Positions 33,678 through 42,219 are shown, numbered from the stretch's first letter. The stretch: 64,000 nt of DNA from Shinella sp. SUS2 (GCF_001262505.1 NZ_KQ410732.1:124001-188000); one strand, 5' to 3'. The notes: generated by a model not told the origin, from the letters alone. Translations and numbers: made by a program.

Positions 33678-34979
33678 ATGACCCTTGCCGAGATGATCGC
33701 CACCAGCAATGCGCCCGCCGTCACCGTGCGCCGCGACCTGCATCGCCATCCGGAAACGGCCTTCCTCGAATACCGTACCGCCTCGCGCGTTGCCGCCTAT
33801 CTCGACCATCTCGGTTTTGCCGTGCGCACCGGCCGGGACGTGATGGATCCAGCCGTCGTCATCGATCCGCCCTCGGCCGAGGTGGTGGTGGCAGCAAAGC
33901 AGGCGGCTCTTGCCACGGGCGGCGATCCCGCCTGGATGGACCGTATGCCGGCAGGCCTTACCGGGGTCGTCGCGGACTATCGTTTTGGCGACGGGCCGAT
34001 CGTCGCCTTCCGCTTTGACATGGATGCGCTGCCGGTCAACGAGACCGGGGCCGAGACGCACCGGCCGAATGCGGAGGACTACCGCTCGCGTTTTGCCGGC
34101 CGCATGCATGCCTGCGGTCATGATGGCCATGTTGGCATCGGCCTTGCGCTCGCCCGCCGGCTTTGCGCGGAGAAGGGACTTTCCGGCACTCTGCGCCTGA
34201 TCTTCCAGCCGGCGGAGGAAAGCGCCCGCGGTGCCGCGCCCATGGTGGCGGGCGGCGCGGTCGACGCTGTCGATCATCTCTTTGTCGGCCATCTCGGCTG
34301 CCTGTTGCCGTCCGGCAGGATCGGTGCCAGCGCTGTCGGCTTCCTGTTTTCCAGCCGCTTTGTCGTCACGTTCCGCGGGGCTGTCGCCCATGCGGCGATG
34401 GGGCCGCAGGAGGGGCGCAACGCACTGCTGGCCGGGGCCTCGGCGGCGCTCGGCTTGCACGGCATTTCGCGTTTTGCCGGTGCGGAAACCTTCGTCAATG
34501 TCGGCGTTCTGCGCGCCGGCACGGCCTTCAACATCGTGGCCGACACCTGCGAGATGCTGGTGGAGGTGCGGGCCGACGACCGTGCGGCGCACGACTACAT
34601 GGTCGAGCGGCTGCACGCGGTCATCGAGGGCGCCGCCGCCATGCAGCAATGCGGCGTGGATATCGTTCGCAAGAACCACATGCCCGGCAACGAGAACAGC
34701 GGGGACGCCACCGACCTCATCGCCGACGTGGCGCGTGGCCTGCCCGGCGTCACCGAGGTGCTGCCGGAATGGTCGATCGGGGGGGGCGACGATGCCTGCC
34801 TGATGATCCGCCATGTGCGGGAGAACGGCGGCTCGGCCGCCTATTGCATCATCGGCAGCGATATACCAGCCGTGCACCACGCTGCTGATTTCGATATCGA
34901 CGAGGCATCGCTCGAAACTGGCGTCGCGCTGTTTGCCGGCATCGCGCAGCGTCTGCTGGGTGGCGAAGCGCGCGCATAG
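33678..34979 (+). CDS. M20-family amidohydrolase (AbgB / aminobenzoyl-glutamate hydrolase-like)
   Basis: 433 residues. Zinc-binding blocks are RRDLHRHPETAFLEYRT at the start, FDMDALPVNE, HACGHDGHVGIGLALA and QPAEESARGAAPM, with a dimerisation domain between. The insertion-rich N-terminal part resembles the AbgB/HipO branch of M20D. It would cut an amide bond in an N-acyl amino acid or similar conjugate. It is the last gene of the lacI operon, 16 bp after the EamA gene. How it relates to nucleoside use is not clear; it may process another imported conjugate. Confidence 0.87.
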   Translation: MTLAEMIATSNAPAVTVRRDLHRHPETAFLEYRTASRVAAYLDHLGFAVRTGRDVMDPAVVIDPPSAEVVVAAKQAALATGGDPAWMDRMPAGLTGVVADYRFGDGPIVAFRFDMDALPVNETGAETHRPNAEDYRSRFAGRMHACGHDGHVGIGLALARRLCAEKGLSGTLRLIFQPAEESARGAAPMVAGGAVDAVDHLFVGHLGCLLPSGRIGASAVGFLFSSRFVVTFRGAVAHAAMGPQEGRNALLAGASAALGLHGISRFAGAETFVNVGVLRAGTAFNIVADTCEMLVEVRADDRAAHDYMVERLHAVIEGAAAMQQCGVDIVRKNHMPGNENSGDATDLIADVARGLPGVTEVLPEWSIGGGDDACLMIRHVRENGGSAAYCIIGSDIPAVHHAADFDIDEASLETGVALFAGIAQRLLGGEARA

Positions 34980-34984
34980 CACCC

Positions 34985-35005
34985 TGCTGCCGCTTTCTGG
35001 CAGCG
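34985..35005. promoter_or_regulatory. Candidate WYL-regulator operator 1
   Basis: TGCTGCC, seven bases, GGCAGCG (six of seven outer positions pair perfectly). It is 24 bp upstream of the WYL regulator start and matches operator 2 at 35723. Confidence 0.7.
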
Positions 35006-35028
35006 GTGGGTGCGTATAGAGTGCCGAC

Positions 35029-35733
35029 ATGTCCCGCTCCGAACGCCTCTTCGCTCTCCTGCAAGCCCTCCGCCGTCATCGCCGGCCGGTGAGCGGGCGG
35101 GTTCTGGCGGAGGAGACGGGCGTCAGCCTGCGCACGCTCTACCGCGACATTGCCAGCCTCCAGGCGCAGGGTGCCGGCATCGAGGGGGAGGCGGGACTGG
35201 GTTATGTTCTGAAGCCCGGCTTTCTCCTGCCGCCGCTGATGTTTTCGCCGGAGGAGATCGAGGCTCTTGTCCTTGGCGCCCGCTGGGTGGCGAACCGCGG
35301 CGACGACCCGCTGCAGGATGCCGCCCGCAACGCACTGGCCCGGATATCGGCAGTGCTGCCGCCTGAACTGCGCGAGACGCTGGAGGCATCGCCGCTGCTC
35401 GTCGGTCCGGGGAATGCGCTTCCGGCAAGTTCGGTGGACCTTGCCGTTCTGCGGCAGGCGATCCGCACGGAGCGCAGGCTTTCCATCACCTATCGCTCGG
35501 CGGAGGGCACGGCGTCGGCTCGCGTGATCTGGCCCTTCGCGCTCTCCTTTTTCGACCATGCGCGGGTGGTGATCGGATGGTGCGAGCTGCGCGAGGCCTT
35601 CCGGCATTTCCGCACCGACCGGATCGATGCGGTTGAGGTGTTAGACGACCGCTATCCCAGGCGCCGTCAGGCCCTGTTGCGGGCATGGCGCGAGGCGGAA
35701 AACATTCCGCAGCAGCGCATGCTGCTGCCATAA
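35029..35733 (+). CDS. WYL-domain transcriptional regulator (YafY family)
   Basis: 234 residues. An N-terminal winged helix (RSERLFALLQALRRHRRPVS and SLRTLYRDIASLQAQG) is followed by a WYL domain (AIRTERRLSITYRSAEG; VIWPFALSFFDHARVVIGWC) whose motif is slightly altered. It lies just upstream of a VOC-family gene. Near-identical inverted repeats flank the gene, one before the start and one over the stop codon, which strongly suggests that it represses itself and the downstream gene. Effectors for such YafY proteins are mostly unknown. Confidence 0.9.
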   Translation: MSRSERLFALLQALRRHRRPVSGRVLAEETGVSLRTLYRDIASLQAQGAGIEGEAGLGYVLKPGFLLPPLMFSPEEIEALVLGARWVANRGDDPLQDAARNALARISAVLPPELRETLEASPLLVGPGNALPASSVDLAVLRQAIRTERRLSITYRSAEGTASARVIWPFALSFFDHARVVIGWCELREAFRHFRTDRIDAVEVLDDRYPRRRQALLRAWREAENIPQQRMLLP

Positions 35734-35743
35734 ACTGGCAGCA
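35723..35743. promoter_or_regulatory. Candidate WYL-regulator operator 2
   Basis: TGCTGCC, seven bases (ATAAACT), GGCAGCA; perfect arms. It overlaps the regulator stop codon and lies 45 bp upstream of the VOC gene, the proper place for that gene's operator. Confidence 0.75.
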
Positions 35744-35759
35744 GGGGATGGTAGCTGTT

Positions 35760-35780
35760 TCCTGTCTTTCAACGACAGGA
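35760..35780 (+). promoter_or_regulatory. Inverted repeat that would cover the VOC gene Shine-Dalgarno
   Basis: TCCTGTC, seven bases, GACAGGA; perfect arms. The 3' arm overlaps the ACAGGAGG ribosome-binding site of the gene at 35788, so the hairpin could hide it, or the repeat could be a third protein site. Confidence 0.45.
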
Positions 35781-35787
35781 GGCTCCG

Positions 35788-36168
35788 ATGAGCAACATCA
35801 ACAGCGTTCTTCTCTATGTGGCGGATGCAGCGGCAAGTGCCCGCTATTATGCACGTCTTCTCGGCCAGGAGCCGGTGGAGGCGAGCGCGACCTTCGCGAT
35901 TTTCGTGCTGCCGTCCGGCCTCGGTCTCGGCCTGTGGGGCAGGGAGGGCGTGGCGCCGGCTCCGGCAGCGGCCGGTGGCGGAAGCGAGATCGGTTTCAAG
36001 GTCGAGACCGTGGAAGAGGTCGATCGCCGTCATGCCGCGTGGCGGGAGAGAGGCGCCGACATCCTGATGCCGCCGACCGATCTCGACTTCGGCCGCAGCT
36101 TTGTCGCCGTCGATCCCGATGGCCATCGCCTGCGCGTCTATACGGTGACGGACAACTCCCGAGCCTAG
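35788..36168 (+). CDS. VOC-family (glyoxalase/bleomycin-resistance-like) protein
   Basis: 126 residues with the two beta-alpha-beta-beta-beta modules of the vicinal oxygen chelate fold: INSVLLYVADAAASARYYARLLG at the N-terminus and ILMPPTDLDFGRSFVAVDPDGHRLRVYT at the C-terminus, where the final acidic metal ligand is replaced by Arg/Val context. Such small proteins are lyases, dioxygenases or ligand-binding resistance proteins. It is controlled, by inference, by the WYL regulator directly upstream. Substrate unknown. Confidence 0.85.
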   Translation: MSNINSVLLYVADAAASARYYARLLGQEPVEASATFAIFVLPSGLGLGLWGREGVAPAPAAAGGGSEIGFKVETVEEVDRRHAAWRERGADILMPPTDLDFGRSFVAVDPDGHRLRVYTVTDNSRA

Positions 36169-36189
36169 CGGCCGCCGGATATAGGAGAA

Positions 36190-36216
36190 GACCGGTCAGG
36201 GTTTCCCCGGCCGGTC
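36190..36216. terminator. Bidirectional terminator between convergent VOC and APC genes
   Basis: A 12-bp stem (36190-36201 with 36205-36216) with one mismatch and one G-U pair around a TTT loop, in the 62-bp space between the two 3' ends. Confidence 0.7.
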
Positions 36217-36230
36217 GGCAGAGAGCGCGG

Positions 36231-37748
36231 CTATTCTGCCGGGGCAGACTTGTATTCCGCGCCGCGATCGGCATCGAGGATGCTGTCGATGGCGATGAGG
36301 TCGGGCATCTTCAGGCCGTTGGCACCGCCGCGCGAGACGAGCAGGTAGCCGAGGTAGACGGCGCCGATGGCGAACATGATCGCGACATAGGACCACGGCT
36401 TTGCGAAGGAGGCGTCGCGGAAGATCGCCAGTTCGAAGGCAAGCCATGCGATGGCGAGGACGAGCACCGGAACCTCCCAGGCGCCGAGCGTGAAGCCCTG
36501 GCTCGGCGGCAGCTGGTGGCGCTTGGCCGCATACATCAGCACGGTCACCGCATAGATGATCGCCGGCAGCAGCGTTGCGGCGGAGAACAGCGAGAACAGT
36601 GCATCGGTCTGCTGCGAGAACAGCGCGAGGATGACCTGCCCGATGACGGCGACGAAGATGGTCGCGTTGACCGGCGTGTGCAGGGTCGGGCTGATCTTGT
36701 GCCAGAGCTGCCATCCCGGGAAGCGCTCGTCGCGTGACATGGCCCAGACGAGGCGTGTGCCGCTGAGAAGGATGACGAGGCCGCAGGAGAAGATGGAGAT
36801 GACCACCAGAACCAGCAGGAAATTGCCGACGATAGGGCCGAGCACGCGTGTGATGACATCCGCGATCGGCGTTGCAGAGGCACCGAGTGCTGTCGGATCG
36901 CCGAGAAGGGCGGTGACGGCGATGAGGAACAGCATGCCGATGATGCCGAGGCTGAGAACCGCCTGCCACATCGCCTTCGGCACGACACGCGCCGGTTCGC
37001 GGGTTTCCTCGGCAAGGTTTGCCGCCGATTCGAAACCGACGATGGTGAAGGCGCCGAGCAGCGTGCCCATGATCCACGGGCCGGCCTTGGTCAGTTCACC
37101 GAAGGCATAATAGCCTTCCGCGCCGATCGTGCCCGTACTCGTCAAATTGGCGAAGTCGAGTTCGTTGTTGATGGCGCCGACCGCAAAGAGCAGCACGACG
37201 AGCCCGATCATGCCGACGAGCTGGATGGTGACGGCGACCGCGTTGAAGCGCTGGGTGAACTTCGTGGAGAAGGCGATCATCACGGCCTGGGCGACGATGA
37301 CGAGGCTGGTGATCCACCAGGCGTTCATGGTCGTGCCCTCGTAGCCGAAGAGGACCGGCAGCACGGTGGAGGCGATGGTGTAGTCTACCGCGCAGAGCAC
37401 GATGGCAAGGAAGGTGAAGCTGATCCAGCCCATGATCCAGCCGAAGACCGGATTGGAGATGCGCGACGTCCACTGGTAGACGTAGCCGGTCACCGGAATG
37501 CGTGCGGCGAGCGAGCCGAGGATGAGAGCGACCATCAGCTGGCCGACGACAACCACCGGCCAGGTCCAGATGCCCATCGGGCCCGATGTCGAGAGCATGG
37601 CGCCGTAGGCGGTGAAGATGCCGGTCGCGATCGAGACGAAGCCGAAGGCGACGGCGAAGGATTGAAAGGCGGTGACGTCACGCTTCAGCGTGTCGTGCTG
37701 GCTTGCGTGATGGGATGGCGCGGGCCGTCCCGTGGTGTTCTTGCTCAT
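36231..37748 (-). CDS. APC-superfamily amino acid/amine permease
   Basis: 505 residues with twelve membrane segments. The first helix region FQSFAVAFGFVSIATGIFTAYG and the AARIPVTGYVYQWTSRISNP loop match the amino acid/choline/GABA branch of the APC superfamily. The ATG has AGGAGGGGAA upstream. It is the last gene of a minus-strand run that also encodes two FAD enzymes, an FGGY kinase and a DUF1937 protein (37-bp gap to the last). An amine or amino acid carrier in a glycerol-type operon is unusual and hints that the pathway substrate contains nitrogen. Confidence 0.88.
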   Translation of the reverse strand: MSKNTTGRPAPSHHASQHDTLKRDVTAFQSFAVAFGFVSIATGIFTAYGAMLSTSGPMGIWTWPVVVVGQLMVALILGSLAARIPVTGYVYQWTSRISNPVFGWIMGWISFTFLAIVLCAVDYTIASTVLPVLFGYEGTTMNAWWITSLVIVAQAVMIAFSTKFTQRFNAVAVTIQLVGMIGLVVLLFAVGAINNELDFANLTSTGTIGAEGYYAFGELTKAGPWIMGTLLGAFTIVGFESAANLAEETREPARVVPKAMWQAVLSLGIIGMLFLIAVTALLGDPTALGASATPIADVITRVLGPIVGNFLLVLVVISIFSCGLVILLSGTRLVWAMSRDERFPGWQLWHKISPTLHTPVNATIFVAVIGQVILALFSQQTDALFSLFSAATLLPAIIYAVTVLMYAAKRHQLPPSQGFTLGAWEVPVLVLAIAWLAFELAIFRDASFAKPWSYVAIMFAIGAVYLGYLLVSRGGANGLKMPDLIAIDSILDADRGAEYKSAPAE

Positions 37749-37785
37749 GGTTCCCCTCCTGTTTCAGGTTTGGTATGCGGTCAAG

Positions 37786-38145
37786 TCATGCGGGAAAGTC
37801 GCCCTCGGCCTCGCTCCAGAGGCTGACGCGGCGGTTGCGTTGCTTGAAGAAATCGATCTCGCGCGCGACGCCGGCGCTTTCTTTCCAGCCGTCGGCATCG
37901 ATGACGATCAGCTCGTCCATCGCCTCCATGAAAACGGCATCGACCGGCCCCCAGAGCTTGCCGATGCCCGCCTTGTCGAGATCGGCAAGGTGGCCGTTGA
38001 TCGGATGGGACATCGACACCTGGCTGAAGACGGCGCCGCCGCCCCGCACGATGCGGGCGGCCACGGCGTTCGACAGCGTGAAACGCTGTTCCACGACCGT
38101 TTTGTCGGCATGCCCGTAGGGGCATGCGAGAAAGATCTTTCGCAT
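37786..38145 (-). CDS. DUF1937 family protein (nucleoside 2-deoxyribosyltransferase-like fold)
   Basis: 119 residues beginning MRKIFLACPYGHAD. The start and the segments FSQVSMSHPINGHL and DELIVIDADGWKESAGVAREIDFF (split here by meaning only) resemble DUF1937 and the broader nucleoside deoxyribosyltransferase-like fold, where the last Glu is the usual nucleophile. Real activity is unknown. It is located between the FGGY kinase gene (40-bp gap) and the APC permease gene (37-bp gap) on the same strand, so it is probably part of that operon. Overlapping frames on both strands are shadows. Confidence 0.78.
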   Translation of the reverse strand: MRKIFLACPYGHADKTVVEQRFTLSNAVAARIVRGGGAVFSQVSMSHPINGHLADLDKAGIGKLWGPVDAVFMEAMDELIVIDADGWKESAGVAREIDFFKQRNRRVSLWSEAEGDFPA

Positions 38146-38185
38146 GTTCTAAGCTCCGGAAATGGTCTGTCTGTGGTCGAGGGCG

Positions 38186-39580
38186 TCACTGACGCCAGGC
38201 TCGAGCCCTCTCGATGGCGCGCGCGAAGCGCGCATGGTCGGCCGTGCTGACGGAAGCATCCGGCGTGAAGGTCTGCGCCGCCTTGCGGGCGCCGCTGACG
38301 TCGATGCCGCAGAGTTCGGCAAGGCCGAGCGCCGTCAGCTCGTGCATCGGCGGCACGGTGATCGACCGCCTGCTCGCCGAGGCGAGGAACTGGGCGAAAT
38401 AGCTGCTCTGCGACAGGCCGCCGTCGATGGAGATGCTTTCACCGAGCGGGACGACCTGCGCGGCGGCCTCGATGAGGCCCACCGTCAGCATCGCGATGCC
38501 CTCCAGCACCGCGCGAACCATGTCCCGTCGGTCCGTTGCATGGTCCATGCCGATGAAGAGTGGCGCAGCCTGGCGGTCCCAGTAGGGTGCGGCAAGGCCG
38601 GAAAGCGCCGGCACGAAAACGATGCCGCGGCTGAGGGCCGACGGCCCCTCGAAGCTGCCGAGCTCCTCCATTGCCGAGAAGAGGCCGATATTGCGCGCCC
38701 ATTCGAGCGCCGAGCCGGCATCGTAGACGCCGCCCTCGACGGCGAAGGTCGGCGCTTCGCCCTTACGATGCCAGGCGATGGTCGGCAGAAGGTCTGAAGC
38801 GGGCGGACGCCTGTCTCCGGTGACGGACAAAAGGAAGGCGCCGGTGCCGAAGGTGATCTTGCAATCACCGGGCTTGCGGCAATCGTGGCCGTAAAGAGCG
38901 GCCTGCTGGTCGACGATCGAGACCTTGACGGGCGTTCCGCCGATGGTCCCGAAGGTTTCGTTGACGGCGGCGATATCGGGAAGGCAGTGTCGAGGGACGC
39001 CGTGTAGGTCGCACATCTCCTCGCTCCAGCTGCCGGTGGCAAGATCAATGAGGCCCGTACGCGAGGCGGTTGCCAGATCCGTACGGAACGTGCCGCACAG
39101 CCGGTCGAGGAAGAAGGCGTCCGTCGTGCCGAGCCGCAGGCGGCCGGCCTGAAGCGCGGTGGAGACCGCCGGGATGTTCTTGACCAGCCAGGCGAGTTTG
39201 CTGGCGGAGAAATAGGGATCGAGCGGCAGGCCGCAGACGCTCTTGGAGCGTTCCTCCGCGGCAGGCGGCAGGGCGGCAAGGTCGTCCGCCGTCCGCGCAT
39301 CCTGCCAGACGATGACAGGAGAGAGGGCCTTTCCGGTCTCTGCGTCCCAGGCAAGGCAGCTTTCGCCCTGGTTGGAAATGCCGATCGCATCCACCGGCCC
39401 GGCGCCCTCCAGCACGGCCTCGATGTTGCGCAGCAGTTCCTCCGGATCGTGCTCCACCCAGCCGGGTGCCGGATGGTGCTGCGCATGGCGGCGCGTGCCG
39501 GCGACCGTCCAGGCCCCGCCATCCTCGACGACGAGGCAGCGGGTGGACGTCGTGCCCTGATCTATGGCGGCTACCCGCAT
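38186..39580 (-). CDS. FGGY-family carbohydrate kinase (glycerol kinase-like)
   Basis: 464 residues from ATG 39580, which follows GGGAGGAATC. The N-terminal phosphate loop is AAIDQGTTSTRCLVVE, with later ISNQGESCLAWD, ITFGTGAFLLSV and the C-terminal adenosine segment SIDGGLSQSSYFAQFLA. This is the glycerol kinase subgroup by its DQGTTSTR start. The ATG overlaps the stop of the preceding flavoprotein gene (TAATG). It would phosphorylate glycerol or another polyol before oxidation by the GlpA-like enzyme, or the reverse order. The longer frame upstream to 39688 is not needed. Confidence 0.87.
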   Translation of the reverse strand: MRVAAIDQGTTSTRCLVVEDGGAWTVAGTRRHAQHHPAPGWVEHDPEELLRNIEAVLEGAGPVDAIGISNQGESCLAWDAETGKALSPVIVWQDARTADDLAALPPAAEERSKSVCGLPLDPYFSASKLAWLVKNIPAVSTALQAGRLRLGTTDAFFLDRLCGTFRTDLATASRTGLIDLATGSWSEEMCDLHGVPRHCLPDIAAVNETFGTIGGTPVKVSIVDQQAALYGHDCRKPGDCKITFGTGAFLLSVTGDRRPPASDLLPTIAWHRKGEAPTFAVEGGVYDAGSALEWARNIGLFSAMEELGSFEGPSALSRGIVFVPALSGLAAPYWDRQAAPLFIGMDHATDRRDMVRAVLEGIAMLTVGLIEAAAQVVPLGESISIDGGLSQSSYFAQFLASASRRSITVPPMHELTALGLAELCGIDVSGARKAAQTFTPDASVSTADHARFARAIERARAWRQ

Positions 39581-40806
39581 TATGATTCCTCCCTGAAACG
39601 AAAATGGACGTGCTGCGCCTGCGGCGCCGCCGCCGGAATGGGCACGAGGACGCGCCGCTCGGGCATCCAGGTGCCGCTGGCGTGCCACACTTCGCGCCCC
39701 TCCAGTTCAAGCGACAGGCGGCCCTTCGCGCGGCGCAGGAAGCGCAGCTGGAAGTCCTGGAATGCCGCAGGCAGAGAGGCCGCACGGCGCAGGATGTTCG
39801 GCACGACGAGCTTGACCGGATCGTCGAAGGTGACGGCAACCGGTTGTACTGCCTCCGGGTCGCGGCCGATATCCGCAGCCAACGAGCGCCCGATCGCGCG
39901 GCCTTCGCGATAGGCCCAGCCGCCGGTCTCGACCGCGCGCAGCACGTTGCCGGCAGCGAAATGCAGCGGATCGCGCGCGCGTCCATATTGATCGACCGCC
40001 GGGCCGTCGCTGCCGGTATCGACCCCGATAGAAGACTGCAGGAACAGCGCCGATTCCGGCGTGAACTGTCCCGTCAGCAGCACGCCGTCACAGGCGAGGG
40101 TTTCGAACTCACCGTTCCGGCGGATGGTGACGGCCTCGACGCGATCGCGCCCGATGATGTCGACGACGTCGGTACCGCGGTGGAACGGCACGCCGACCAG
40201 TGTGGGAAACCAGTGCAGGGGTGCCCGGGCAAGGGCATGGGAGCGCGGCTCTATCATCGCGACGGGCCTTGCCCCGTGGGTGAGGCAGGTCAGCACGGCC
40301 GACAAAGAGACGAGTTCGGATCCGACGATGAGCGGGCGGCGGAACGGCACGAGGCCGTGGAAGGCGATGTAGGCCTGGAGCGTGCCCGTGGTGACGACGC
40401 CGATCGGCCGGTCGCCGGAGAGCAGGCGCGCAGAGCGTGGCTTTTCGCGCGCGCCGGTCGTCACCAGGATGCGGCTTGCACGGAGGGTCTCGACGCCGCG
40501 GCCCGAGGTGACCGTGACGGCCCCACCTTCTTCCAGCCGCACGACGGAATGGCCCGTGCGGATATCGACGCCGGCCTTGGCGGCTTCCCGTTCGAGTTTG
40601 CGCCCATAGGCCGCTCCGAAATAGACGCGGCCGAATTCCAGCATGCCAAAGGGGGAATGGCTGCAGTGGCGGGTTGCGCCACCGAGTGCCGGCTCACGGT
40701 CGAGCAGGGTGACCCGCCCGGCGCCGCGCTTGCGCATCTCGATGGCTGCCGCGACGCCCGAGGGGCCGCCGCCGATGACGATGACATCCGCGTCGAACGG
40801 GCTCAT
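39580..40806 (-). CDS. NAD(P)/FAD-dependent oxidoreductase (GlpB-like / opine oxidase subunit-like)
   Basis: 408 residues. The flavin motif DVIVIGGGPSGVAAAIEMRK lies at the N-terminus, a second nucleotide-binding segment FRRPLIVGSELVSLSAVLTC in the middle, and LHFAAGNVLRAVETGGWAY near residue 310 fits the FAD-contact ATG-type motif. It overlaps the GlpA-like gene by four bases and the kinase gene by one. Pairs of this kind occur in anaerobic glycerol-3-phosphate dehydrogenase (GlpAB) and in opine oxidases, where the second subunit passes electrons on. A GlpC-like partner is not present in the window. Confidence 0.83.
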   Translation of the reverse strand: MSPFDADVIVIGGGPSGVAAAIEMRKRGAGRVTLLDREPALGGATRHCSHSPFGMLEFGRVYFGAAYGRKLEREAAKAGVDIRTGHSVVRLEEGGAVTVTSGRGVETLRASRILVTTGAREKPRSARLLSGDRPIGVVTTGTLQAYIAFHGLVPFRRPLIVGSELVSLSAVLTCLTHGARPVAMIEPRSHALARAPLHWFPTLVGVPFHRGTDVVDIIGRDRVEAVTIRRNGEFETLACDGVLLTGQFTPESALFLQSSIGVDTGSDGPAVDQYGRARDPLHFAAGNVLRAVETGGWAYREGRAIGRSLAADIGRDPEAVQPVAVTFDDPVKLVVPNILRRAASLPAAFQDFQLRFLRRAKGRLSLELEGREVWHASGTWMPERRVLVPIPAAAPQAQHVHFRFREES

Positions 40807-42212
40807 CGGCTCTCCCCCGTTTCGCTGGCCAGTGGTGTCGCAAGCTTTCCGCGGGTCATCTCGGCAAGGCGTGCATTGCAGTAGAAGCCCTGGCAGCGCC
40901 CCATGCCGGCGCGCGTGCGCCGGCGCAGGCCGCCGAAATCGCCGGGCGGGACGGGGCTGTCGAAGGTCGCCTCGATCTCGCGGCGCGTGACCAGCTCGCA
41001 GTGACAGACGATCTCGCCATGGTCGGGGCGTTGCCAGTCGCGCTCCCGGCATTCGGCCAGATTGGGGACTGAGACCGGCGGAACCTCGGAAGGGTGTGCA
41101 AAATCACCGGCAAAATCCGAATACAGCTTCAGGGCGTGCTGCGCGAGGCCAAGAGCAGAGCTGAGGCCTGTCGAGCGGATGCCGCCGAGCGTGATGGCGC
41201 GCTTGTCGGGTCGCACGAAAACCCGATAGCCCTTTTCCTCGCTGGCGGGGCGTAGCCCGGCATAGACCGCCGTCACCGGAATACCGGCAAGGGCGGGCAC
41301 GATTTCCGCCGCGCGGCGCAAGAGGGCGTCGAGCGTTTCCGTCTCGACCGTGGCGCGCACCCGGTCCTCCTGCTCCTCCGCCGTCGGGCCGACGAGCACG
41401 TTGCCGAAGGCGGTGGGACAGACGACGATGCCCTTGGTGATTTCCGTCGGGACCGGCAGGATGATGCGGGGGACATGGCGCGCGGCGGCCTTGTCGAGCA
41501 CGACGAACTGGCCCTTGCGCGGCTTGATGCGGAAGGCCGCTTCGAAGCCGAGGCGGCTATCGACGATATCGCCGTAAAGGCCGGCCGTATTGATCACGCT
41601 GCCCGCCTCGATGATGCCGGCCGACGTTTCCAGCCACCAGCTCCCGTCGAACGCGCCTTTGAGAAGTTCCGCGCCGCGCAGGAAGATCGCGCCGAGCGAA
41701 ACGGCCTGCGTGAGATAGGCGAGCGGCGCCGACCAGGGATCGATGACATGTTCGCCCGGCACTTCGAGGGCGCCGGCAAGGCGTTCCGACAGCGTCGGCA
41801 TTGCGGCGCGCGCTTCGGCGCCTGAGCGGAGCACGACATCCGTGATGCCGTTTTCGTGCGCCTGGGCGTCGATGGCGGCCAGCTTGTCGGCCTCGAGGCT
41901 GTTCCAGGCGCAGACGAAGGCCGTTGTGGTGACGAGGGGCAGGTTCAGCGTGTCGCGGATCGCGAGATACTCCCGCCGGCCTGCGCGGACCAGATCGAGC
42001 TCGAGGCTGCCGGGCGGGGCGTCGAAGCCCGTATGCAGGATCGCGCTGTTCGCCTTGGACGCTCCGGAGAGAATGTCCGTTCCCTTCTCTATGAGCACGA
42101 CCTTCGCACCGGCCAGCGCAAACCGCCGGGCGACCGCACAGCCCACGACGCCTGCGCCGATGATCGCGATGTCGAATGATCCGCTGATGGCGGGGGGAAG
42201 GGGCACTGACAT
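40803..42212 (-). CDS. FAD-dependent dehydrogenase with BFD 2Fe-2S domain (GlpA-like)
   Basis: 469 residues. A DAO-type FAD domain begins at IAIIGAGVVGCAVARRFALA (residue 15 onward), with SGASKANSAILHTGFD following as in glycerol-3-phosphate dehydrogenases. The C-terminus carries a BFD-like 2Fe-2S domain: IVCHCELVTRREI, then CQGFYCNARL, giving four cysteines in CxC and Cx4C pairs. This is the GlpA layout. ATG with CGGGAGAA upstream. It is first in a minus-strand operon divergent from a DeoR-type repressor, with several TGACCGA operator-like repeats between. Confidence 0.87.
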   Translation of the reverse strand: MSVPLPPAISGSFDIAIIGAGVVGCAVARRFALAGAKVVLIEKGTDILSGASKANSAILHTGFDAPPGSLELDLVRAGRREYLAIRDTLNLPLVTTTAFVCAWNSLEADKLAAIDAQAHENGITDVVLRSGAEARAAMPTLSERLAGALEVPGEHVIDPWSAPLAYLTQAVSLGAIFLRGAELLKGAFDGSWWLETSAGIIEAGSVINTAGLYGDIVDSRLGFEAAFRIKPRKGQFVVLDKAAARHVPRIILPVPTEITKGIVVCPTAFGNVLVGPTAEEQEDRVRATVETETLDALLRRAAEIVPALAGIPVTAVYAGLRPASEEKGYRVFVRPDKRAITLGGIRSTGLSSALGLAQHALKLYSDFAGDFAHPSEVPPVSVPNLAECRERDWQRPDHGEIVCHCELVTRREIEATFDSPVPPGDFGGLRRRTRAGMGRCQGFYCNARLAEMTRGKLATPLASETGESR

Positions 42213-42219
42213 TTCTCCC

